Source: Cytophagales bacterium (GTDB lineage: Bacteria > Bacteroidota > Bacteroidia > Cytophagales > Spirosomataceae). From it: a stretch of 54,013 bases of DNA. The position numbers were made by a program, and so were the translations under genes. The DNA is taken from contig JAAFKE010000004.1 of assembly GCA_013298215.1 (NCBI GenBank), positions 1-54,013 on the forward strand, given 5' to 3'. A model generated the notes under the pieces. The model was not told the DNA's origin. It did not search any database and saw nothing but the letters and a program-made list of their open reading frames with translations. Shown one piece after another: positions 15,056 to 23,862 of this stretch (positions are counted from its first letter, which is position 1; each line of letters starts with the position of its first letter).

Positions 15056-17584
15056 ATGTCAGAACTCGACAGTAACATTATTCCCATTAACATCGAAGAC
15101 GAAATGCGCGGTGCGTACATTGACTATTCGATGTCAGTCATTGTTTCGCGTGCTTTACCCGACGTTCGCGACGGCCTCAAGCCCGTACACCGGCGCGTTT
15201 TGTACGGTATGTCCGAGCTGGGGGTCAATTACAATAAATCTTACAAGAAGTCGGCGCGTATAGTTGGCGAGGTGCTGGGCAAATACCACCCCCACGGCGA
15301 TGCTTCGGTGTACGACACAATGGTGCGGATGGCCCAAACGTGGTCTTTGAGGTACCCGCTGGTAGATGGCCAAGGTAACTTTGGGTCGATCGACGGAGAT
15401 TCTCCCGCTGCCATGCGCTACACCGAGGCACGTTTAAAGCGTATTGCCGATGAGCTTCTTTCTGACTTGAACAAAGATACGGTCGATTTTCAACCAAACT
15501 TCGACGACTCGCTCGAAGAACCAACCGTACTGCCCGCCAAAATTCCGACGCTGCTCCTCAACGGATCGTCGGGTATTGCCGTGGGAATGGCCACCAACAT
15601 GGCACCCCACAATTTGTCGGAGGTAGTAGATGGAATCGTGGCCTACATCGAGAATCCAGAAGTTACCATCGCTGAGTTGATGCAGCACATAAAGGCTCCC
15701 GATTTTCCGACGGGTTCTACCATCTACGGATACCAAGGCGTGCGGTCGGCGTTCGAGACGGGGCGGGGTAGGGTAGTGGTTCGGGCAGTATCAACCGTCG
15801 AATATACCAAAACGGGTCGGGAGCAAATTATCGTTTCCGAAATTCCGTATATGGTCAATAAGGCCACCATGATTGAGCGCATCGCAGACTTGGTGAACGG
15901 TAAAAAAATTGATGGAATCTACGCAATCCGCGACGAGTCTGACCGCGAAGGAATGCGGATTGTATTTGAGTTGAAGAAAGATGCAATCGCAAATATTGTA
16001 CTCAACAATTTGTACAAACACTCGCCTTTGCAGTCATCGTTTAGTATCAACAACGTTGCGCTGGTAAAGGGCCGCCCAATGATGCTGAATCTGAAAGACA
16101 TGATTCGACACTTTGTAGATCACCGTATTCAGGTGGTGACGCGCCGCACCGAATATGAGCTGCGCGAAGCCGAAAAACGCATCCATATTTTGGCGGGTTT
16201 ACTGATCGCACTCGATAATTTGGATGCGGTCATTAACCTGATCCGCGCCTCGCGCGATCCCGAGAAAGCCAAAACTGGCCTTATCGAAGAATTTGCGCTG
16301 TCGGAGGTTCAGGCCAAAGCCATCCTCGAACTCCGTTTGCAACGCCTCACTGGCTTGGAGCGCGACAAGATTATTGAGGAGTATAACCAAATTGCAAAAA
16401 TAATTGAAGACCTGAAAAGCATTCTGGCCGACGATACCAGGAAGTATCAGATCATTAAAGATGAACTCATTGATATTAAGGCCCGTTACGGAGACGAGCG
16501 CCGGACAAAAATAGAATACGTTGGTGAGCAACTTACCGACGAAGACATGATTGCCGACGAAGAAATGCTCATCACAATATCGCACGCTGGTTATGTGAAG
16601 CGCACACTCCTCAACGAATACCGTACCCAAACCCGGGGTGGTGTTGGCTCGCGCGGAGTTATGACCAAAGACGACGACTTTACGGAGCACCTTTTCTCGG
16701 CTACGATGCTAAACACGCTGCTTATTTTTACAGAAAGTGGCAAGGTGTACTGGCTCAAAGTCTATGAAATTCCCGAGGGTGGAAAAGTCACCAAGGGCCG
16801 CCCGATCCAAAATTTAATAAATATCGAACCTGGCGACAAGGTAAGGGCAGTCATAAACGTGAAGAGCCTAACCGACGATGACTATATAAACAACAATTAC
16901 CTAATTATGTGTACTGAGCAGGGTACAATCAAAAAAACCTTGCTCGAGTCATACTCGCGGCCGCGTCAAAATGGAATCATCGCAATTAATATCAATGACG
17001 ATGACCGCCTGCTCGACGTGGCACTTACCAACGGAGACAACCACATCGTCATTGCCTCGAAAGTGGGCAAAGCAGTTACATTTCACGAAACCAAGGTGCG
17101 GCCCATGGGCAGAACAGCCTCTGGGGTTCGAGGAATTAATTTGGAAGATGCCAACGAACCAGACAACAAGGTGGTAGGGATGGTGTGCATCGGAAGCCCC
17201 GAGGCCCAGCTCTTTGTTGTTTCAGAAAAAGGTTACGGCAAACGCTCGCCGATCGGGGAGTATAGAATATCTAACCGGGGTGGCAAGGGAGTTTCTACCA
17301 TAAACGTCACGCCAAAAGTGGGTGCGCTGGTTTCGATAAAAGAAGTAAACGAAACCGACGACCTGATGATAATCAACAAATCTGGCATTACGATCAGAAT
17401 GGCCGTTGCCGATATCAGGGTTATTGGACGGAACACCCAAGGAGTTAAATTGATCCGATTGTCAGATTCTGATTCGATATCGTCAGTTGCCAGAATCGTG
17501 AAAGACGACGAAGTAATAGGAGAGGAGCAAGCCTCAGAAACAGAAATTGTGCCAATTGACCCAATCGATAATGCAGCTGAGTAA
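15056..17584 (+). CDS. gyrA: DNA gyrase subunit A
   Basis: Breaks and reseals DNA in the A2B2 gyrase that introduces negative supercoils. 842 residues. Seen: N-terminal [45 protein letters not shown], catalytic Tyr122 in [20 protein letters not shown], the coiled-coil gate region with [10 protein letters not shown], and six C-terminal blade repeats from about residue 500. In the quinolone-binding region the sequence [11 protein letters not shown] has Ala at position 83 and Asp at 87 in E. coli numbering, which coincides here. The GyrA box is degenerate (QTRGGVG near residue 526). The gene could in principle be parC, but the length, the intact [18 protein letters not shown] start and the blade region favour gyrA. 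The partner gyrB is not in this window. Confidence 0.95.
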   Translation: MSELDSNIIPINIEDEMRGAYIDYSMSVIVSRALPDVRDGLKPVHRRVLYGMSELGVNYNKSYKKSARIVGEVLGKYHPHGDASVYDTMVRMAQTWSLRYPLVDGQGNFGSIDGDSPAAMRYTEARLKRIADELLSDLNKDTVDFQPNFDDSLEEPTVLPAKIPTLLLNGSSGIAVGMATNMAPHNLSEVVDGIVAYIENPEVTIAELMQHIKAPDFPTGSTIYGYQGVRSAFETGRGRVVVRAVSTVEYTKTGREQIIVSEIPYMVNKATMIERIADLVNGKKIDGIYAIRDESDREGMRIVFELKKDAIANIVLNNLYKHSPLQSSFSINNVALVKGRPMMLNLKDMIRHFVDHRIQVVTRRTEYELREAEKRIHILAGLLIALDNLDAVINLIRASRDPEKAKTGLIEEFALSEVQAKAILELRLQRLTGLERDKIIEEYNQIAKIIEDLKSILADDTRKYQIIKDELIDIKARYGDERRTKIEYVGEQLTDEDMIADEEMLITISHAGYVKRTLLNEYRTQTRGGVGSRGVMTKDDDFTEHLFSATMLNTLLIFTESGKVYWLKVYEIPEGGKVTKGRPIQNLINIEPGDKVRAVINVKSLTDDDYINNNYLIMCTEQGTIKKTLLESYSRPRQNGIIAININDDDRLLDVALTNGDNHIVIASKVGKAVTFHETKVRPMGRTASGVRGINLEDANEPDNKVVGMVCIGSPEAQLFVVSEKGYGKRSPIGEYRISNRGGKGVSTINVTPKVGALVSIKEVNETDDLMIINKSGITIRMAVADIRVIGRNTQGVKLIRLSDSDSISSVARIVKDDEVIGEEQASETEIVPIDPIDNAAE

Positions 17585-17632
17585 TCTTTTTACATTTAAT
17601 TAACCCGAAACAAAACTGAAAATAAAAAAAGA

Positions 17633-19066
17633 ATGAAAAAAATACTGTTATCCACTGCCGCTCTTTGTATGACGGCGGTTTTTGCGGAGGCTCAAAATGC
17701 TGCCTATATGCAAATGCAAAATGGAGTACTTGATAAGGCCAAGACCTCCATTGATAAAGACATGTTAGACCCCAAGATTAACACCAAGTCTAAAACATGG
17801 TATTATAAAGGTCAAATCTACGAAGCCATCGCCGTTGACGGAACGGGTGTTTACTCAAAGTTAGATTCTAACGCGGCACTCGTGGCCTACGAATCGTACA
17901 AAAAGGGTATGGAGGTAGAGCCGAATGGTGGAAAACTTTCCAAGGAACTAACCGAGGCACTGACAAGCCAGAAGCTGTACCAAGCCCTTATGAACCAGGG
18001 AGCTATGAAATACCAAGTGAAAAATTTTGAAGGAGCCTATAAGATGATGTCTCTGGCTGGCAATGTAATGCCCAAAGACACGGTGTCGCCGCTGTATTCT
18101 GCCATAAGTGCCCAGCAGGGCAATAATTTAGAAAACGCCAAAACTCAATTTTTGAAATATGTTGATAATGGGGGCAAAGATGCCAGCGTTTTTTATAGTT
18201 TGGTGGTGATGTATAAAAACGAAAAAAACTACGATAAGGCCCTTGGTATTTTGGATAGAGCCCTCACTACGGTGCTGCCTAATAACAAAGACTTGCAAGC
18301 CGAAAAGGTGAGTATTTTCTTGTCGACCAATCGAGCCGATGATGCCATTGCGAGTTTAAAGTCGATCATCGAAAAAGACCCAAGCAATGCAACCAACATC
18401 GTAAACTTGGGAATATTGTACGACAACAAGTCTGGGCAATTTGATGACAAGATAAAAAAGTTGAACGATTCTAAGAAGAAGTCAGACAATATGGCCAAAA
18501 GTCTGAAAGAAGAAAAAGAAAAGATAGAGATATTTGGGTCAGAAATTAAGCGGCTTGCCGACCGACAGAAAAAAGAACCAAAGAATGCGGACGTTAAGCG
18601 ACAAATTGCCGAGAATACCAAGCGTCTGGCCGAATCCAAATTAGTAGTGGATTCGCTCACCAAGCAATCTGCCCAGTACGCGCTCGAGAATAACCCAGCC
18701 GAAAATGAGTCTAAAATAGTTGAACTCAAAAAGCAGAAGGGCGAGCAATTGGAAATGGCGAAAGAAATGTACGAAAAGGCACTTAAAACTGATCCAAAAA
18801 GCTACGATGCACTTTTTAACTTAGGCGTCTTTTATTATAACGAAGCCGTGGGCATAAAAGGTTTAGTGGATGCAATGGATATGAAAGAGTACCAAACGAA
18901 AGGAAAAGAAGTTGAAGGTCGTGCGTGTGGTCGTTTCAAAAAGGCATTACCGTATTTTGAACAAGCTAAACTAATTAAAGAGGAAGCCGATCTAACAAAT
19001 AATATCACCAACCTAACTGGTATTATTAAGCAATTTGAAGAAAGAAAGACGCTTTGCATTGATTAA
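17633..19066 (+). CDS. Exported TPR protein
   Basis: 477 residues with a cleavable signal peptide (MKKILLSTAALCMTAVFAEAQ). Seen: several tetratricopeptide-like helical pairs at about 35-270 (for example AKTQFLKYVDNGGKDASVFYSLVVMYKNEKNYDKALGIL), a long charged coiled coil at about 275-385, and a final TPR pair at about 380-450 (MYEKALKTDPKSYDALFNLGVFYYNEAVG). Such proteins act as scaffolds in the periplasm of Bacteroidota; a specific partner is not evident. It starts 48 bases after gyrA, and a 46-base perfect hairpin follows its stop. Confidence 0.9.
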   Translation: MKKILLSTAALCMTAVFAEAQNAAYMQMQNGVLDKAKTSIDKDMLDPKINTKSKTWYYKGQIYEAIAVDGTGVYSKLDSNAALVAYESYKKGMEVEPNGGKLSKELTEALTSQKLYQALMNQGAMKYQVKNFEGAYKMMSLAGNVMPKDTVSPLYSAISAQQGNNLENAKTQFLKYVDNGGKDASVFYSLVVMYKNEKNYDKALGILDRALTTVLPNNKDLQAEKVSIFLSTNRADDAIASLKSIIEKDPSNATNIVNLGILYDNKSGQFDDKIKKLNDSKKKSDNMAKSLKEEKEKIEIFGSEIKRLADRQKKEPKNADVKRQIAENTKRLAESKLVVDSLTKQSAQYALENNPAENESKIVELKKQKGEQLEMAKEMYEKALKTDPKSYDALFNLGVFYYNEAVGIKGLVDAMDMKEYQTKGKEVEGRACGRFKKALPYFEQAKLIKEEADLTNNITNLTGIIKQFEERKTLCID

Positions 19067-19080
19067 TTTATAGTGTAGAG

Positions 19081-19126
19081 ATTCTTTAAATAGGGATAAG
19101 TTAATACTTATCCCTATTTAAAGAAT
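19081..19126. terminator. Perfect 21-bp hairpin after the TPR gene, at the edge of the AT-rich island
   Basis: The arm 19081-19101 (starting ATTCTTTAAATAGGG) is a perfect complement of 19106-19126 with a four-base loop TAAT. It has little GC and no T run longer than four after it, so termination is likely but not typical. It could equally be an RNA-processing or boundary structure. It separates the core genes from the partition island. Confidence 0.65.
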
Positions 19127-19195
19127 AATGTATTTAACATAATATAAATTATACAACAAACGATTTTGATTTTTCGTATTACACTCATTAAGAAT

Positions 19196-19615
19196 TTAAG
19201 GGATAGTATCTCCAACTACATAGTTGACAATCAAGTCTTTACAATAACAATTAAAATAATATCCGTCCGATTTAATAACCAATCTATCCTGTTTCATGTA
19301 CTCGTCATTTCCTTTTGATACTACTACTTTTGTGCCTTTCCAGTCGTTCAAAAAAACCACGCTGTCAAAATAGTTGAAATAAACGGCAGTTTTGACCTTA
19401 CTGGTATTTTTGGGTTTTGAGCTGGCGACTACAAGCGGACGCGGACTGGGATTATTCCCACGAAGGTAAGAAAAAGATAAAAACAGGACATACATGCAAA
19501 TCAGGGTCCATATAACGAACTTGAGTTTCAACCATGGTTTTCTTTTCTTCGTGTTAGGTACGAGCTCAGGAGGCTCCGATATCGGCAGTGGTTCAAAGAT
19601 AAATTTTTCTTTCAT
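19196..19615 (-). CDS. Small single-span membrane protein sharing its N-terminal motif with the partition protein
   Basis: A 139-residue protein of unknown function. Seen: a cytosolic-looking N terminus beginning MKEKFIFEPLPISEPPEL, a basic patch KKRKPWLKLK, one membrane span at about 32-50, then a linker and a beta-rich outer domain (VYFNYFDSVVFLNDWKG...). By the positive-inside rule, the N terminus is cytoplasmic. The first residues match those of the ribbon-helix-helix protein encoded next door (KEKFxFExL with E/P residues after), suggesting a common partner or common ancestry of the start. Lies downstream of the partition genes on the same strand; the gap of 241 bases holds a 17-bp inverted repeat, so co-transcription is uncertain. 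Confidence 0.72.
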   Translation of the reverse strand: MKEKFIFEPLPISEPPELVPNTKKRKPWLKLKFVIWTLICMYVLFLSFSYLRGNNPSPRPLVVASSKPKNTSKVKTAVYFNYFDSVVFLNDWKGTKVVVSKGNDEYMKQDRLVIKSDGYYFNCYCKDLIVNYVVGDTIP

Positions 19616-19780
19616 TAATCAATAAGGGCGCAATGTCAATGATGGTTCAACGTAAAGTTAGTACAAAAATTAGTAATACAACTTACATTTAAAGCCCATT
19701 AGAATCAAGTATTCAGTGTTGGGCTATACTACTACCCTATTCTGACAAAACTAAGCCGAGAATACATTTACTTAATTCAT

Positions 19781-19851
19781 TGAAAATCAGATAGTTGCAA
19801 AATTGTGCGTTATGACTACTCAGTTAAAGTATTTCAACTATCTGATTTTCA
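19781..19851. repeat. 17-bp perfect inverted repeat between the partition genes and the membrane-protein gene
   Basis: TGAAAATCAGATAGTTG (19781-19797) and CAACTATCTGATTTTCA (19835-19851) are exact complements, separated by 37 bases. It lies directly after the stop codon of the ribbon-helix-helix gene. It may form a stem in the RNA (terminator or processing site) or be a protein-binding or recombination site; the loop is long for a terminator and there is no T run on the minus strand. Confidence 0.6.
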
Positions 19852-19856
19852 GGCAC

Positions 19857-20165
19857 TTATATTTTAGGTATTTTTGGCTTTCTGCCAACCTTAGTTCTGT
19901 TTTTAACTTTGTCGGGTCTGGCTTGGACGTCTCTACCTTTAAAGTAAAGTTTTAACGAGTCTATTATTATCTCTTTCAGCGACAGCCCTTCCCAATAGCC
20001 ATAGTCCTTCATTTGCTCAATCAAATCATTATCGCAGTCAAAGGTGATTTTAGATGCGGGATTGGCCGCCACTTTTAAGCCAAATGAAAATGGGCTCTGT
20101 AAATCATTTTTGGGTATCTCGGTATTTGCGAGCTCTTCGAATACGAATTTTTCCTTTTTCGCCAT
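19857..20165 (-). CDS. Ribbon-helix-helix partition protein (ParA partner)
   Basis: A 102-residue basic protein. Seen: an N-terminal flexible region (MAKKEKFVFEELANTEIPKND), then a ribbon-helix-helix-like unit: a strand KITFDCDND, a helix LIEQMKDYGYWEG and a helix SLKEIIIDSLKLYFKG (about 38-76), and a basic tail (KNRTKVGRKPK). Known: type Ib partition systems pair a small ParA with a ribbon-helix-helix centromere-binding protein whose N terminus stimulates the ATPase. Its start codon is one base from the ParA stop, so the two are certainly co-transcribed. I infer that it binds a centromere in the AT-rich DNA upstream of ParA. Confidence 0.82.
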   Translation of the reverse strand: MAKKEKFVFEELANTEIPKNDLQSPFSFGLKVAANPASKITFDCDNDLIEQMKDYGYWEGLSLKEIIIDSLKLYFKGRDVQARPDKVKNRTKVGRKPKIPKI

Positions 20166-20166
20166 A

Positions 20167-20925
20167 TTATTGCTTATTTAAAATTTCTTTGGTAAGACTG
20201 TAGTAATCTACTGCTCCGTTGCTGTCTGGCGCATAATCGAATATGTCAGTTCCACGGGCTTGAGCTTCCGACAATGAAATATTATCTCTAATGTAGGTTT
20301 TCATAAACATATCCCCTAATTGTTTCCGGGTGGCCTCTACAAGATCGTTGCTCAACTTCTTTTTGATGTTTGGATTGTATCGAGTTGCAAATACGCCACC
20401 TAAGGTAGTATTGGGGCTGATCTGACGAAGCTCATTGGTATAAAACAAAAAATTACGGAGACCTTCATAGCTCAGATATTCAGCCTGCAAAGGTACGTAA
20501 TAGTAGTTACAAGAAATAAGTGCGATACGAGTTAGGCTCGAAAGTGTTGGAGGGCAGTCTATAATAACGTAGTCGTATTGGTCTTTGATTTTCTCTAAGG
20601 CTATTTTTAGATTAAATGGAAACACCGCAGCCGACTTCATAGAGTCTTCCATCGAGTTCAATAATGGGGAGCTCGGTAGCACGTCCACTCCTGCTACACT
20701 CACAACTACATCCTGAAATGGAGTGTCTCCTAAAATAAAGTTACCGCAATTTTTTTTATTAAAACTATCCATAATGCCGAAACACTTGGTGAGACTAGCT
20801 TGTGAGTCTAAGTCGATCAGTAACACTTTCTGTTTCGCAAATCGATATAAAGCAGCGGCAATATTTTGAGATGATGTAGTCTTCCCCACCCCACCTTTAT
20901 TATTAACAATACTAATTACTTTCAT
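20167..20925 (-). CDS. parA: ParA family partition ATPase
   Basis: A 252-residue ParA/MinD-type ATPase for plasmid-like DNA segregation. Seen: the deviant Walker A motif NKGGVGKTT (9-17) with the signature Lys10, Walker A' LLIDLDSQAS (35-44), and Walker B VIIDCPP (120-126), then the membrane-free C terminus. There is no N-terminal helix-turn-helix domain, so it belongs to type Ib (small ParA), consistent with the ribbon-helix-helix partner. Its surroundings are far more AT-rich than the rest of the window and no chromosomal parB/gidAB neighbourhood is present. That argues for a plasmid or integrative-element origin rather than the main chromosomal Soj. Confidence 0.93.
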   Translation of the reverse strand: MKVISIVNNKGGVGKTTSSQNIAAALYRFAKQKVLLIDLDSQASLTKCFGIMDSFNKKNCGNFILGDTPFQDVVVSVAGVDVLPSSPLLNSMEDSMKSAAVFPFNLKIALEKIKDQYDYVIIDCPPTLSSLTRIALISCNYYYVPLQAEYLSYEGLRNFLFYTNELRQISPNTTLGGVFATRYNPNIKKKLSNDLVEATRKQLGDMFMKTYIRDNISLSEAQARGTDIFDYAPDSNGAVDYYSLTKEILNKQ

Positions 20926-22210
20926 ATTTTCTATAGTTACTGTATGTACAATACGTAAATATAGTAATTAAAGTAAAATATAAATAATAAAATTCAATAA
21001 AAATATACATTTCAATAATCTATGTTTTTTATTATTATTTAATATATGTAAAAGTAATATACAATTATTGAAATAAGTACTATTAAAAAACATAATTTTT
21101 ATTTATTTTAATAAATTGTATTTTTATAATCAAAAGTTAAAAATAAACATTAAAATAATAATTACTTTAATAAGTATTATTATTTTCTGTTATTACTATT
21201 AAATAATATAATACTAAATATTAATAAAAGAAATAAAAGTTTTTAATTGAAAAAATTTATTAATTTTTTGTCTGACAGTAAATTGTATTTATAGTCCATT
21301 ATAATTGCTCTGTGATAAAATAAAGGCTATTTAAGCCGCATCCTGTTCTTATATTTTGTATTCCCCCAAAAGTATTTCTCCTTCTATTACCTGAGACTCC
21401 AATTATTGAATAGTTTACTGATTCCCGTAGGAATAAAATTAAAGAAAATTGTAGAAGGTGGACTGTAATCAGTGCTGGCACAAGATTAGTGAATGAGCAT
21501 TATTTCTTGATAAGTAAACAGCTGCAGTGTTTCGGTTGTGTTTGAAGTATGACGGAGAAGGCATTTTCGCTTTTCTAAATTGTTTAGTATAACTAAGAAC
21601 AAATTGGTTTTATAGAATTAAATCAGTAGGGTAATTATATATAGTGCTTGACTAAATTTCAAATAACCCTTGTGAGGGTTGGGTCGGGAGTCTTTTTTTA
21701 ATTGTTACACTTCATTAATTTCAAGACTTCACGTGAAACATTTTAAAAAAAGATTAAATATACTGGCGCCGAGATGTGTAACCGATTACTGGTATTAATT
21801 CCGACTTTATCTAATCTGCGCTGTTCTCGCTTTACCTATGTTTTTGTGCATTCGTTTATTTTAAAGCTACAGAAGCCGTGTTACTCTTCTTCTTGACATC
21901 GTCGAATGAAGACCTACTACTTACACCTTCCAGTACTCCACTGCCTTGTCTCTAACTTCGCGTTCCTGCTTACGTTATCATCTCAGAAGTAATTTGTTTA
22001 CAGAAAAACCGTATTGGCTGACTGGACTCTCAATGAACGTATGCTTTTACCTATCGGATTGAAAAGTCCGAAACATTGATCTTCGGGACATCTTAAAGTT
22101 GAGTTATTTTAAGATGTCCCGAGTCATAAAAAGAGAATGCCCTCACGTGAACCATAATGTAATTATATTTCGTAGAAATAATCTGTTATTTATACTTAGT
22201 CTAAATCATT
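20926..22210. other. Gene-poor, AT-rich region; candidate centromere plus unassigned DNA
   Basis: 1285 bases with no convincing gene. 20926-21290 is extremely AT-rich and contains four copies of AGTAAT/ATTACT (20963, 21053, 21161, 21192) and related words; it lies just upstream of parA, where type Ib centromeres are usually found, so it may hold parS/cen sites. 21299-21481 has a 60-codon minus-strand ORF with no family resemblance. From about 21700 to 22130 the base composition rises towards balanced, and short open stretches suggest decayed coding DNA or an RNA gene, but I cannot identify either. A hairpin lies at 22084-22121. Confidence 0.5.
22084..22121. terminator. Hairpin in the unassigned region
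   Basis: CGGGACATCTTAAA (22084-22097) pairs perfectly with TTTAAGATGTCCCG (22108-22121), loop of 10 bases. There is no long T run on either side, so it could be a terminator of something unrecognised upstream or a structured RNA element. Confidence 0.5.
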
Positions 22211-22723
22211 TTATGAATTTTCGTTCATAAATTCAGAGAAAGTTCCGTCAGAATAGAAGATCAATACCTTCTCAATGACTTTGGTACGGACTTTTGTAGC
22301 CTCTTGTTCGGTATGATTCTTGGGCTTGTTGCCAATACCAAATCGATTGGTGTTTTCAATTTCCTTTGTGCGAGATTGAGATGTATAAGTATTGTTGTTG
22401 GAAACGTTTTTATACGAACCCTTATTCTTATCCTGTAAAACATTGGTTCGCAGGTGTTCCTCCCCTTCCGATAACTTGTCCTCTCCACTTTTTCTATTCG
22501 TGGAATGCACTATGTTGTTATGAATATCATCATCTTCATCTATCAACCAATCATAACTAATGTCTGGAAAACGGCGTTTGATTTTTTGAATAATTTCTAG
22601 ACTGGGTTTATTTCTACCCACAAGGATGTGGGAGATTGTTGAGCGTTGAACCTCTATCTCATCTGCGAAATGGGACGGACTTAAATTCTTGTCCGTCATT
22701 ATTTTTTGTATTTTATTATTCAT
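22211..22723 (-). CDS. XRE family helix-turn-helix regulator
   Basis: A 170-residue protein with an N-terminal Cro/CI-type DNA-binding domain (residues 1-60: KIMTDKNLSPSHFADEIEVQRSTISHILVGRNKPSLEIIQKIKRRFPDISYDWLI), a wording common in Bacteroidota regulators. The rest (65-145) is polar, rich in Asn, Lys, Glu and Thr, and probably disordered. The C terminus (VIEKVLIFYSDGTFSEF) resembles the short beta end often seen in this group. Target unknown; lies in the AT-rich island beside the partition genes and may regulate them or itself. Confidence 0.85.
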   Translation of the reverse strand: MNNKIQKIMTDKNLSPSHFADEIEVQRSTISHILVGRNKPSLEIIQKIKRRFPDISYDWLIDEDDDIHNNIVHSTNRKSGEDKLSEGEEHLRTNVLQDKNKGSYKNVSNNNTYTSQSRTKEIENTNRFGIGNKPKNHTEQEATKVRTKVIEKVLIFYSDGTFSEFMNENS

Positions 22724-22984
22724 ACAAGATTACAATATTAAATTCATTGATACACAAATGTAACAAACACATTTGTAATAAACAATAGTTTATTTTTGTA
22801 AACTTGACATATGTGATTGATACATCGGTAAACAATTGAGAATATTAAATTCGATTACTCGCGGTTTACAAAACTAAATAGCTTGACAGTCAGTTAGTTA
22901 TTATTTTTAATTTTATGCCAAAAATAAATTGCTTAGATCATTTTAATCTTTACATTTGTGTAATAATCTTATGGGGTAAAGTAA

Positions 22985-23020
22985 AAATAAAGCCGCTGAC
23001 TTGACTTAGCGGCTTTATTT
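22985..23020. terminator. Bidirectional terminator after dapD
   Basis: AAATAAAGCCGCT (22985-22997) pairs with AGCGGCTTTATTT (23008-23020), loop 10. AT-rich flanks on both sides give modest T runs in either direction. It lies 30 bases past the dapD stop and marks the right edge of the AT-rich island. Confidence 0.85.
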
Positions 23021-23049
23021 ATTTGCAAAAAGGATGTGTAAAATGGTGA

Positions 23050-23862
23050 TTAGACCGTGACGTTGTTGTCACGAAGGGCATCATTGAGTGATGTTTTCAG
23101 ATCGGTACTTTCCTTTCTACTACCTATTATCAATGCACAAGGCACGTGGTAGCTGCCAGATTTAAATTCTTTGAGGACGCTACCAGGGATAACGACCGAA
23201 TTTGCGGGAACAAAGCCCTTATACTCAACTGGTTTTTCTTGCGTTACATCTATAATCTTTGAGCTGCCCGTTATTACAACTCCCGCCCCTATCACAGCTC
23301 TTGAGCCTATTCTGGCTCCTTCGACAATGATTGCTCTCGAGCCAATAAATGCACCATCTTCTATTATAACGGGCGATGCTTGCAAGGGCTCCAATACGCC
23401 ACCGATTCCAACACCTCCACTTAGGTGTACGTCTTGACCAATTTGGGCGCAACTACCAACCGTAGCCCAGGTATCTATCATGGTGTTCTCTCCGATGTGA
23501 GCACCGATATTTACGTAAGACGGCATTAGTATAACCCCAGGAGCAATAAAAGCCCCGTAGCGGGCTGTAGCTGGTGGAACAACCCTTACGCCAAGTTCCT
23601 GGTAGTTGTTTTTTAACGTCATTTTATCGTGGTATGTAAAGATACCTACTTCATGCACCTCCATTTTCTGGATGGGAAAGTAAAGAACTATGGCCTTTTT
23701 GATCCATTCATTGACAATCCAGGTATCATTCTGCCGTTCGGCAACCCTATAAGTCCCTTTGTCTAATAGATCAATCACGGCTCTGATGGCGGCCTTTGTT
23801 TCGTCTAACTTCAACAGCTCCCTGTTCTCCCATGCACGCTCAATTGTAAGTTTAATGCTCAT
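23050..23862 (-). CDS. dapD: 2,3,4,5-tetrahydropyridine-2,6-dicarboxylate N-succinyltransferase
   Basis: Succinyl-CoA-dependent step of lysine and diaminopimelate synthesis (succinylase branch). 270 residues, typical. Seen: N-terminal helical part (IERAWENRELL), then a left-handed parallel beta helix made of hexapeptide repeats from about residue 100 (YGAFIAPGVILMPSYVNIGAHIGENTMIDTWATVGSCAQIGQDVHLSGGVGIGGVLEP...), and the family motif PVIIEDGAFIGSRAIIVEGARIGSRAVIGAGVVIT. Acts as a trimer. Transcribed alone from the minus strand and divergent from the gap gene across 469 bases. Confidence 0.97.
   Translation of the reverse strand: MSIKLTIERAWENRELLKLDETKAAIRAVIDLLDKGTYRVAERQNDTWIVNEWIKKAIVLYFPIQKMEVHEVGIFTYHDKMTLKNNYQELGVRVVPPATARYGAFIAPGVILMPSYVNIGAHIGENTMIDTWATVGSCAQIGQDVHLSGGVGIGGVLEPLQASPVIIEDGAFIGSRAIIVEGARIGSRAVIGAGVVITGSSKIIDVTQEKPVEYKGFVPANSVVIPGSVLKEFKSGSYHVPCALIIGSRKESTDLKTSLNDALRDNNVTV

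Noticed and set aside
21299..21481. 60-codon minus-strand ORF in the AT-rich island
   Set aside because: No recognisable family, no start signal or promoter, and AT-rich DNA gives ORFs of this size by chance.
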